A DNA stretch of 21,385 bases from the NCBI GenBank assembly GCA_900765975.1, contig CAAFTS010000023.1:1-21385 (forward strand). Direction: 5' to 3'. Source of the stretch: Lachnospiraceae bacterium (lineage in GTDB: Bacteria > Bacillota > Clostridia > Lachnospirales > Lachnospiraceae). This document shows positions 15,250 to 21,385 of the stretch, one piece after another; position 1 is the first letter of the stretch, and the number at the start of each line of letters is the position of its first letter. A program made the translations under genes and the position numbers. The notes beneath the pieces are model-generated. The model saw nothing but the letters and a program-made list of their open reading frames with translations. It did not search any database and was not told the DNA's origin.

Positions 15250-17115
15250 ATGATGAACAGGAATAATGGTACAGAAAACACTGTGCCTGCTGAAGATATG
15301 TCTATAAAAGAGATGCCTGCAAACGATATATCGGAAGAGGAATTGGAGACAGCCTGCATCCAGAACCGCCTCAAAAACCTGCTGTGGACCATAAGCGGAG
15401 ATTACAGCCTGGGAACTGAAGTGAATGCCGCTGTTTTCAAAAAGTCCAAGTATATCGCTCTTTATGACGCGGTCTGTAAAGGCGGCTTTGCCAGATACTT
15501 CCGGCCCCGGACCCTGGAGCAGTATTTTGAAAAGGCCTTCCTCTACGGCGCCGAGCCATCGGTGCTTTTGTCGCTGTCCCGCCTCTGTATTGAAAGTGCG
15601 GTCTGGAAAAAACTGGCGGCCGATCGCGGCGGCATAGCCGAGCTGCGGAGAATGGCATTTGAGGATACCCTGAAGAAAGAGTCCGGACGTCTGACCCACA
15701 CGGACTGGGGCGCCCTGGAGGGCTGTTATCTGCGCTACTGTCTCTACAAAACCCCTGCCGGAAAATCAAAGCAGCTTTGGGTTGACAAGATCGTTTCTCT
15801 TCAGGATGCGGGTGATACCATTGATATTATCCGCTGCCTCGACGAAGTGTATAACGGAGCCTATCCCAAGGGCTTTGCCGATGAATTCAAGGGCTTTGGC
15901 CTGTTCGAGGAGAATCCGGGGCGCGGCAGGCAGTCCGGTTCGGAAGAAGACGAGGAGGACAAACCGGAGAAGGAAGAGGACCGTATCGTCAACCTGCTGG
16001 ATGACCATCTGCAGGAAGAGGACGACGGCAAAAACAAGGCGCAAAAGCCTAATGCCGTCGTCCTGGAAGATGAATCCATGGCGCTGGCGAAAGACTATAT
16101 TGAGCTGAATTATGGAAAGAGTTATCTGACACCGAAAGAACAGCGACAGCTAAATTATCAAATCTGTACGGGCGCGCACAAAGAATGTAAGCTGCATTTT
16201 TCAGACGGGCTGCTGAGCCGCCCTGACGCTTCTGCAGAAGGGACTTCGCCGGCAGAAGAACAGCCGCCTCTCCAGGACAGCGCCGACACTTATCAGATGG
16301 AATATGCCAGAAGAGTTCTGACGGAAAATCTCGAAATTCTGAAGGCAAACCAGCTTATGACAAGGCAGAATATCCTGTCACTGGCCGATATTTTAAAACG
16401 AGCGCTTCTCACCAGGGAAGAAAAAGAAATTTTTCCCGACGAATACGGAAAAATCCGGGTTGACAGGCTCTGGAATATTGGCAGAACCGACAACCGCAAA
16501 ATGTTTGACAGAGAATTTATTCAGGAATTCACTGATTTTGCAGTGGAAATCCTGATCGATTCAAGCGGCTCACAGCAGATCCGCCAGAGCATGGTCGCTT
16601 TGCAGGGCTATATCATCAGTGAAGCCCTGAGCCTGGCGGAAATACCGCACCGTGTCATGGGATTCTGCACGTTCGGTGATTATACGGTAATGCGGCGGTA
16701 CCGGGATTATGATGAACCGATTGAAGCCGATAAACGTATTCTGGAATTCTACGGTTCCGCCAATAACCGGGACGGACTTGCGATCCGCGCCGCCGCCCAC
16801 AGCCTGTCGGCCCGCAGGGAAGAGAATAAAATCCTGATTGTTTTAAGTGACGGAACGCCGAACGACATCATTGTCAGCAAATCAAAGAGCCGTCTGCGCG
16901 TCCAGTATTGCAATGACTATGCGGTCAAGGACACGGCCAGGGAAGTGTACAGCCTCCGAAGCAAGGGAATTGCCGTCATGGGCATCTTTGCCGGAGAGGA
17001 AGAAGCCCTCCCTGCCGAAAAACAGATTTTTGGAAACGAGTTCGCCTATATACGCAAAATCAGTGACTTCTCAAATGTGGTGGGCAGGTATTTAAAGGAA
17101 CAACTGATGGTCTGA
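15250..17115 (+). CDS. VWA-domain protein, NorD/CobT-like partner of the MoxR ATPase
   Basis: 621 residues. A long N-terminal region of unclear fold is followed by a strongly acidic linker (about 225-260, rich in Glu/Asp) and a C-terminal VWA domain (about 428-621). The metal-ion-dependent adhesion site is visible: DSSGS at 437-441 and the later aspartate D534 in LSDGTPND. NRDG, about 70 residues after DSSGS, may supply the middle residue. Clostridial relatives are often labelled nitric oxide reductase activation protein by homology to NorD, but nothing here points to nitric oxide reductase. With the MoxR ATPase it likely forms a two-part remodeling machine in which the VWA protein binds the client. 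Ribosome site GAGGCG precedes two adjacent ATGs; the first is taken. Confidence 0.85.
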   Translation: MMNRNNGTENTVPAEDMSIKEMPANDISEEELETACIQNRLKNLLWTISGDYSLGTEVNAAVFKKSKYIALYDAVCKGGFARYFRPRTLEQYFEKAFLYGAEPSVLLSLSRLCIESAVWKKLAADRGGIAELRRMAFEDTLKKESGRLTHTDWGALEGCYLRYCLYKTPAGKSKQLWVDKIVSLQDAGDTIDIIRCLDEVYNGAYPKGFADEFKGFGLFEENPGRGRQSGSEEDEEDKPEKEEDRIVNLLDDHLQEEDDGKNKAQKPNAVVLEDESMALAKDYIELNYGKSYLTPKEQRQLNYQICTGAHKECKLHFSDGLLSRPDASAEGTSPAEEQPPLQDSADTYQMEYARRVLTENLEILKANQLMTRQNILSLADILKRALLTREEKEIFPDEYGKIRVDRLWNIGRTDNRKMFDREFIQEFTDFAVEILIDSSGSQQIRQSMVALQGYIISEALSLAEIPHRVMGFCTFGDYTVMRRYRDYDEPIEADKRILEFYGSANNRDGLAIRAAAHSLSARREENKILIVLSDGTPNDIIVSKSKSRLRVQYCNDYAVKDTAREVYSLRSKGIAVMGIFAGEEEALPAEKQIFGNEFAYIRKISDFSNVVGRYLKEQLMV

Positions 17116-17155
17116 TTGATGGCGGTGACCTGTGCGTGGAGCGTGCAGGTTACCG
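17116..17155 (+). repeat. 40-bp palindromic repeat, copy 2
   Basis: It begins on the base after the VWA stop codon. The stem (left arm GGTGACCTGTGCG, right arm CGTGCAGGTTACC) has 13 pairs with three G-U wobbles; a small CCGC/GCGG hairpin follows. It is 36/40 identical to the minus strand of 11347-11386. It sits between convergent genes, but no T-run follows, so it is not a standard terminator. Confidence 0.8.
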
Positions 17156-17178
17156 CTTCTGCGGAGTATCTGAGCAGG

Positions 17179-17937
17179 TTATCCCAGCCCTTCGGCTTCA
17201 AGAATTTTCTCAAACCTCTTCTCCGACAAAATTTCATTCGTTATAAACCGACCATTATAGAACAGGCTGTATGTGGTAAACGGAGCCGGAGCATTCCTGG
17301 CCTCCCCGGATGTCTTAAATAAGACTGCCTTAAATGGGATATTCTTCTCCTCTGCCGCCGCTTCAATAAGAGGAACGTATTTTGCCGTAAACGGACATTG
17401 TCTCGTATAATAGAGGACAAACCCATTCTCTTCAGTACGTGGCTGCCTTACCTGCTCCTTAAACTGCGGTTTTGGCACATCCGCCTCAAAGGGCAGATAG
17501 AAAAGTTCAAAATACGGTTCGGCGCTGTCCGCCCGGATAAAACCTTTATATCCCAGGAATTTCGGATCCGACAGGTAGGGCATCTTCTTTTTGGAGGTCA
17601 GAACCACCAGTCCCAGCCTGCCCTTTTCCCTGCTGTCCCGGATGCATTCCTCGAGTAGCAAATTCGAATATCCCTGGCCTTTAAACTGCCCGGATACCCA
17701 CAGACAGTTGATATACATATATCCGTCCGCCTCGACAGGCGCCCAGGCTTTCTCCGCCGGCATGTACTCGATAAAACATTTGCCGCGGACATTTCCCTTC
17801 AGAAATACGAGTCCATCCTCAAACTGTTCGTTCAGCCAGTTTTTTTTAGATAACACCTGACAATCCTTATTGTTTGAAATGGCGCAGCAGATATGCTCCT
17901 GTTCCAGGTTATCCTTTGTAACCGATATTAATTCCAT
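17179..17937 (-). CDS. GNAT acetyltransferase with C-terminal YoaP-like thioredoxin-fold domain
   Basis: 252 residues. The N-terminal GNAT domain (about 1-150) shows the acetyl-CoA loop in WVSGQFKGQGYSNLLLEECI (the G-Q-G-Y turn near 87-90). The C-terminal part (about 173-252) starts FVLYYTRQCPFTAKYVPLI, a glutaredoxin-like opening with C181 and no second cysteine of a CxxC. It continues PFTTYSLFYNGRFITNEILSEKRFEKIL, as in YoaP-type proteins. The substrate is unknown; relatives are generic acetyltransferases. It has a clear AAGGAGA ribosome site, and its start lies 29 bases inside the end of the TfoX/GyrI gene, so the two are translationally linked. It converges on the VWA gene. Confidence 0.85.
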   Translation of the reverse strand: MELISVTKDNLEQEHICCAISNNKDCQVLSKKNWLNEQFEDGLVFLKGNVRGKCFIEYMPAEKAWAPVEADGYMYINCLWVSGQFKGQGYSNLLLEECIRDSREKGRLGLVVLTSKKKMPYLSDPKFLGYKGFIRADSAEPYFELFYLPFEADVPKPQFKEQVRQPRTEENGFVLYYTRQCPFTAKYVPLIEAAAEEKNIPFKAVLFKTSGEARNAPAPFTTYSLFYNGRFITNEILSEKRFEKILEAEGLG

Positions 17938-19024
17938 TCTTTTCTCCTTTTAACCGCCCGGTCTGTGCTGCCCTGCTGCTCTTTCTGACCGGATGGCGCA
18001 GTACGGTCTTCAGCTTATCCGGAGCCGTTTTTCTCGGATCCCCGAGGTAAATTTCATGATGCCGCCTCGTTTCATTTATCTCCGTCTCATAACCATTTGC
18101 TTCAATAAAGCGCTCCAGCTTTTCTATTGTTTCCGGCTCATCGTCATAGGGGCCGATATGCATCACCTGGGCGCACATCCCCTCCTTGTACCGGAGCAGA
18201 CGTACGTTGGAGGTATCTGTCTCCGGCTTTTTCGCAAGACATACCTCTTTCGCCCATTCCAGCACTTCCTCCGTGACAAAGTCAGGCTGCCTGATCAGGG
18301 AGGTCCAGCAGAATTTACTCTTATCCGTTATCATTTTCCCGTCAAAGCCTCCCTCTTCGGTGTGCCAGAGCCCTTCCAGCGGAGGCACCACATAATCAAA
18401 ATATCCGGGCGGACATGAATCGCTTTTTTTGCTCATCTTTATCGTATAGGAAAGTGCATAAAGCGCTCCCACCGCATTTTTATAATCGGCGGATGTATTG
18501 GGGTCTCCTTTTCCATCTACAGCCAAAAAAACCATTTCCGGTACATCTGCAAATTCAGGATTTCTGCCGGGCTGGTACAGTGCCTTATCACGTTTTTTGA
18601 AGTCCACCTTTTCCATACCCGCTTTTCCCTTCTTCTCCTGTTTTTGAACTGATTGCTTTTCCTCTGCCCTTGACGCCTTATCTGCCTTTTCCCTGCTCTT
18701 TTCCCCTTTTTTCTTACCAGGCTTAGACACCGGAAGCTCTCTGAATGTCTCCGCCGTCAGCTCTGCAAGAAGTTCTCTGTCGTCGATATCCTCGACCAGC
18801 AGATATGGTTTTGAGCCTTGATAGGGAGGCACTTCCTCATAATCAGGACACAACCTTCTGCCTGCTTCCGTTATTTTAATAAAAAGCTGGTTTTCGCAAA
18901 TCAGACCAACAATTTTACCATTACAGTAAATTCCGTATTCGCCAAACATCTTTTTATAAGTGATCTCCCCGGCCGCACCCATCTGCTCCGCCGCATACCG
19001 GACAAATTCAAGACTAGAAGCCAT
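17909..19024 (-). CDS. Fusion of TfoX N-terminal domain with a GyrI-like small-molecule-binding domain
   Basis: 371 residues in three parts. Residues 1-100 are a TfoX-N domain (YKKMFGEYGIYCNGKIVGLICENQLFIKIT, then the PYLLVEDIDD end). Residues 101-136 are a lysine/glutamate-rich linker. Residues 137-350 are a GyrI-like domain of the SAV2555 type (FLAVDGKGDPN, ALYALSYTIKMSKK, YFDYVVPPLEGLWH, MHIGPYDDEPETIEKLERFIEANGY, HHEIYLGDPRKTAPDKLKTVLRHP). GyrI-like domains bind, and some hydrolyse, small hydrophobic molecules. TfoX-N is common as a stand-alone protein of unclear role in Firmicutes. Both domains commonly occur as separate proteins; fusion suggests a joint task. The strong ribosome site GGGAGGTG fixes the start. 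It is followed by the GNAT gene with a 29-base overlap. Confidence 0.85.
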   Translation of the reverse strand: MASSLEFVRYAAEQMGAAGEITYKKMFGEYGIYCNGKIVGLICENQLFIKITEAGRRLCPDYEEVPPYQGSKPYLLVEDIDDRELLAELTAETFRELPVSKPGKKKGEKSREKADKASRAEEKQSVQKQEKKGKAGMEKVDFKKRDKALYQPGRNPEFADVPEMVFLAVDGKGDPNTSADYKNAVGALYALSYTIKMSKKSDSCPPGYFDYVVPPLEGLWHTEEGGFDGKMITDKSKFCWTSLIRQPDFVTEEVLEWAKEVCLAKKPETDTSNVRLLRYKEGMCAQVMHIGPYDDEPETIEKLERFIEANGYETEINETRRHHEIYLGDPRKTAPDKLKTVLRHPVRKSSRAAQTGRLKGEKNGINIGYKG

Positions 19025-19113
19025 ATTTTCACCTCCCTATGTGAATCAGCTTATTCGTTACAATTCAGCTTTCGGCCAAAAAACGCCGTTAAATTTGGTA
19101 AACAGTTCACTTC

Positions 19114-19572
19114 TTATTCCTTCAACCCCACGTAAATATGAATCTCAGCCTCATCCATGCTGCCGTCCTGATACTCCTCAAAATCGCATTCAAAGCTTCT
19201 TACTAAATCCGTGTTCCATATTTCCTTCCAGCACTCCGCCACTGCCTCGTGCAGATCACCCTTCGCCACAAATTTTGCGTATTTCCCGGCCGGAATCGTT
19301 ACAAGAACCGTACCCTCTGGAATCGTCTCCTTACCATCCGTCTCACAGGCGGTCACAATCGTATAATCCGATTTTTCATTCCCGGCATATTCGGTATAAA
19401 TGCCCAATACCTTTTCATTCACTTTTCCGGATATCGCCTCATAATATCCCTGCGAGTAAAAATTCCCCCACAGTCCTCCGATTACCGCACCCATATCAGG
19501 CGACGTATTATTGGTTCTGGCCTTAATTCCCACTGCTTTCATTTCCTCTAATTGAACGATTTCGTAATTCAT
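19114..19572 (-). CDS. GyrI-like / AraC effector-binding domain protein
   Basis: 152 residues from the ATG at 19570-19572, preceded by AGGAG; an in-frame start 14 codons earlier precedes that ribosome site. MNYEIVQLEEMKAVGIKART opens the classic effector-binding fold. GGLWGNFYSQG, VLGIYTEYAGNEKSDYTIVTACET and the closing FEEYQDGSMDEAEIHIYVGLKE follow; this is a stand-alone version of the C-terminal ligand domain of AraC/MerR activators. It is likely cytoplasmic and ligand binding, with no DNA-binding part. It lies 89 bases before the TfoX/GyrI fusion on the same strand, so two proteins with related folds are neighbours. Confidence 0.85.
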   Translation of the reverse strand: MNYEIVQLEEMKAVGIKARTNNTSPDMGAVIGGLWGNFYSQGYYEAISGKVNEKVLGIYTEYAGNEKSDYTIVTACETDGKETIPEGTVLVTIPAGKYAKFVAKGDLHEAVAECWKEIWNTDLVRSFECDFEEYQDGSMDEAEIHIYVGLKE

Positions 19573-19637
19573 TTCATATTCTCCTGTTTTCAGTTGTTTT
19601 TCACGGCTAAACACCGTTTCGCGCCGTTAAACTGGGA

Positions 19638-19929
19638 TTTTACTCAAAAGCTGAGTGAAAACACTTCGCGGAAGGGCAGCTGTGAATTGTAACTGCATCA
19701 TACCACACGTAACATGACAACTATATGTCATGTTACCAGGGTCAAAAGGTGGGAAATCTGATGCAAGCTTACTTGCATGAAGATTTTCAACCTTGGGACC
19801 CGCCAAAAACATGAGTAAGAAGCCATTTTTCGCAAAAAATGAGCGGATCGCGAATGTTTTTGAGGATTGTGTGAGCACGCAGTGCGGAGCAATCCGGTAT
19901 CAAAGGGGGGCAAAAGACCTTTTGACCCC
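19638..19929. other. Chain of stem-loops in a gene-free interval
   Basis: The 407-base gap between the GyrI-like start and the WYL stop carries eight consecutive inverted repeats with few unpaired bases between them. They are 19638-19661 (TTTTACTCA/TGAGTGAAAA), 19664-19674 (CTTC/GAAG), 19676-19696 (GCAG/CTGC), 19709-19736 (11-bp perfect arms), 19739-19801 (about 25-bp imperfect stem with ATGCAAG/CTTGCAT at its tip), 19804-19862 (CAAAAACAT/ATGTTTTTG enclosing CATTTTT/AAAAATG), 19864-19895 (GGATTG/CAATCC around GCAC/GTGC) and 19905-19929 (GGGG..CAAAAG/CTTTTG..CCCC). It may be a composite palindromic repeat or a structured RNA; strand unknown. Confidence 0.6.
19697..19736 (-). promoter_or_regulatory. 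Possible extended -10 promoter with palindromic operator, GyrI-like gene
   Basis: On the minus strand TATGAT (19702-19697) preceded by TGG makes an extended -10 about 120 bases before the GyrI-like start. The perfect palindrome GTAACATGACA / TGTCATGTTAC (19709-19736, 6-base spacer) covers the -35 area, where no good hexamer is seen. It could equally be just one member of the stem-loop chain. Confidence 0.3.
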
Positions 19930-19979
19930 AACATCAGATCATCATTAATAACAGTTCAGCCGCTCTCTCAGCTTCCGCG

Positions 19980-20888
19980 TTATTCCCCGTATATATCCTT
20001 TAGTCTTGCCATCAACTCATATAATTCCCTGCGCAGTTCCTGCGGCTTTGTAAGCTCTACCCTGTCGCCGAAGCTGAGCAGCCAGCCGAACAGGTTGTCC
20101 CGATCGGTAAAACCAAAAGAGAACTTAAGCCTTCCGTCCTCCTGTTCCGTAAAACTGCCCGGACCGTACTCTTCCACCAGCCTCCATTTCATCTCCGGTT
20201 CGAACAGAGCCTCCACCTCTATCTCCGTAGGAAAGATCCGTTCAGCAGCCAGCTGGGGAGCCGGCATCTGCCTTGGTTCATATGTCTCCTCTAGGCCGGC
20301 GGTCTCCGTCATTCTGTTCAGCTTAAACATCCGGTAATCCTGTTTCTCACAGCAATAACCCCACAAATACCAGGATGTCCATTTAAATATAAGAAGATAC
20401 GGTTCGACAATTCGTCTGCTCTCACCGCCCGGAGCATAGTAGGTGAACGCCACCTTCCGCCGGTTCTCAATCGCCGTTTGAAACAGACTGATTTTGGGCG
20501 CCAGGGAAGATTTATACCATGAAGCCAGATCAATCATAATGTGGTTATTAGACGCCAGCACGGAATTATTGCCAGAAGCCAGCTTCTCCATGAGCTGCTG
20601 GTACCGTTTTGTCCCCGAAACACTGTCCAGACTTTTAAGGCCGGCCAGAATTGCCTGCATGTCGGAAGAGGTGAGCAGGGTTTTATCCATCCTGTAGCCG
20701 TCCATGATGGATATCCCTCCATTCTGTCCCTGCGAAGTTACGACAGGGATTCCGGCTTTGCAGATATCCTCGATATCCCGGTTAATCGTCCTGCGGGATA
20801 CTTCGAATTTTTCTGCCAGATACGGCGCCGTCACTTTTTCCTGCTGAAGAAGGATGGAAAGAATGCCGATAAGGCGGTCTATTTTCAT
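19980..20888 (-). CDS. HTH-WYL transcriptional regulator (YafY/DeoR-type)
   Basis: 302 residues. A winged-helix domain at 1-60 (APYLAEKFEVSRRTINRDIEDI, wing GGISIMDGY) is followed by a linker and a WYL domain at about 135-215 with the name-giving W173-Y174-L175 in WTSWYLWGYC, then RMFKLNRM. A C-terminal WCX-like region (FSFGFTDRDNLFGWLLSFGDRVELTKP) completes the usual architecture and length. WYL regulators sense ligands, including nucleic acids in some cases, and control DNA repair, phage defence or metabolism genes. The start overlaps the stop of the NTF2-like gene by ATGA, so both are one operon. Target genes are not evident. Confidence 0.92.
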   Translation of the reverse strand: MKIDRLIGILSILLQQEKVTAPYLAEKFEVSRRTINRDIEDICKAGIPVVTSQGQNGGISIMDGYRMDKTLLTSSDMQAILAGLKSLDSVSGTKRYQQLMEKLASGNNSVLASNNHIMIDLASWYKSSLAPKISLFQTAIENRRKVAFTYYAPGGESRRIVEPYLLIFKWTSWYLWGYCCEKQDYRMFKLNRMTETAGLEETYEPRQMPAPQLAAERIFPTEIEVEALFEPEMKWRLVEEYGPGSFTEQEDGRLKFSFGFTDRDNLFGWLLSFGDRVELTKPQELRRELYELMARLKDIYGE

Positions 20889-21277
20889 TTGCTCTGCTCC
20901 TCTGCCTCAGTGTTAATCGGCCTTCCGATTTTCTTCTCGCGTCTCCACTCCGGAGCCGCTCCGTCATCGCCCCAATACTCGTCTACCGCCGTGATTTTCC
21001 CATTCCTTACCTCGATAAAAGAGGTTACATGGAAAGACAGCCCCGTGTCCTCCGACCACACACGGACCACCGTAATAAACAGATTCCCCGACTGCTCGCT
21101 TCTCTCTATCTCACCGTCCCATGAGCCGGGGTATTCACAGTTTGCCCTTATGAACTCCTCCGAATTGAAAAGCTCATTTGTATTATGCCATTTTATATAG
21201 GCATTATCATCAAAATACGCCCTCATGGCTTCCGCGTTCTGACGCAGCGTATCGCTCCAGTATCTTTCTATATTCAT
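20885..21277 (-). CDS. NTF2-like (SnoaL-type) small protein
   Basis: 130 residues. The pattern of an N-terminal helix pair (WSDTLRQNAEAMRAYFDDNAYIKWHNTNELFNSEEFIRAN) followed by curved beta strands (LFITVVRVWSEDTGLSFHVTSFIEVRNGKITAVDEYWGDDG) is that of the cone-shaped NTF2 fold. The trailing IDE-YW-type motif (VDEYWGDDG) is common in uncharacterised members. Members are enzymes or ligand binders; no specific reaction can be assigned. It is first in a two-gene operon with the WYL regulator (4-base ATGA overlap). It has a good GGGAGG ribosome site. Confidence 0.82.
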   Translation of the reverse strand: MNIERYWSDTLRQNAEAMRAYFDDNAYIKWHNTNELFNSEEFIRANCEYPGSWDGEIERSEQSGNLFITVVRVWSEDTGLSFHVTSFIEVRNGKITAVDEYWGDDGAAPEWRREKKIGRPINTEAEEQSK

Positions 21278-21303
21278 ACATTATCCTCCCTGCCTGATTT
21301 GGT

Positions 21304-21384
21304 AGTGTCAAGTCTGACACTCCGTTTTTTATTAAAAACCTTGTATTTTCAGGGATTACACCACTTTTGAAAATAAAAAAGCAA
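21304..21384 (-). promoter_or_regulatory. Promoter and palindrome upstream of the NTF2-like/WYL operon
   Basis: On the minus strand, -35 TTGCTT (21384-21379), an 18-base spacer, and -10 TGTAAT (21360-21355) preceded by TGG. About 27 bases downstream of the predicted start a perfect 7-bp inverted repeat AGTGTCA/TGACACT (21321-21304, 4-base spacer) lies in the leader. It is a plausible operator for autoregulation by the WYL protein, though it could also be an RNA hairpin. Confidence 0.45.
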
Positions 21385-21385
21385 T

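Noticed and set aside
17116..17155. Bidirectional terminator between the convergent VWA and GNAT genes.
   Set aside because: The hairpin is strong but neither side has a T-run, and the same sequence occurs inside a leader where termination would be harmful.
19627..19934. Two short minus-strand open frames in the stem-loop interval.
   Set aside because: They overlap each other and the palindromes and have no convincing ribosome sites; the inverted repeats explain the sequence better than coding.

Overview
The window looks like a chromosomal segment of a low-to-mid GC Firmicute, most likely a gut clostridium of the Lachnospiraceae type. The evidence is strong AGGAGG ribosome sites, LoaP-type NusG paralogues, a clostridial MoxR/VWA pair, and WYL and GyrI-like regulators. 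This placement is an inference; no rRNA or other taxonomic marker is present.

Region 1 (1-12857, all on the minus strand) is a capsular or exopolysaccharide operon. Read 5' to 3' it runs: two LoaP-like antiterminators in tandem, a hairpin-rich leader behind an intrinsic terminator, a DegT-type aminotransferase, a PglC-like initiating phosphosugar transferase, a GT4 glycosyltransferase, UDP-galactopyranose mutase (glf), a Wzy-like polymerase, a second GT4, a WbpA-type UDP-GlcNAc dehydrogenase, a WbpB/WlbA-type 3-dehydrogenase, an LpxD-like left-handed beta-helix acyltransferase, and a Wzx flippase that runs off the window edge. The pathway logic is Wzx/Wzy assembly of a repeat unit that may contain galactofuranose and a 2,3-diamino-uronic acid derivative. 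Base composition falls sharply inside the 3' end of the PglC-like gene (near 9330). This suggests a conserved promoter-proximal head and an exchangeable AT-rich serotype cassette.

Region 2 (12858-14327) is the most interesting part. A segment of about 215 bp is bounded by 25-bp inverted repeats (12878-12902 and 13118-13142), each itself nearly a perfect palindrome, and lies directly between the first loaP gene and a tyrosine recombinase gene. A good promoter inside the segment (-35 at 13058, extended -10 at 13081) points away from the polysaccharide operon in this sequence and would point into it after inversion. I read this as a phase-variable promoter switch caught in the OFF orientation, with a dedicated invertase. 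Downstream control would come from two LoaP proteins acting past the terminator and structured leaders.

Region 3 (14328-17115, plus strand) is a divergent two-gene MoxR-type AAA+ ATPase and VWA-domain operon with a palindrome at its promoter. A 40-bp palindromic repeat just after it also occurs in the polysaccharide leader (36 of 40 bases identical).

Region 4 (17179-21385, minus strand) holds accessory metabolism or stress genes: an NTF2-like protein coupled to a WYL regulator, a GyrI-like effector-binding protein, a TfoX-N/GyrI-like fusion, and a GNAT/YoaP-domain acetyltransferase. Between the WYL gene and the GyrI-like gene lies a nearly continuous chain of stem-loops (19638-19929) that the genes do not explain.
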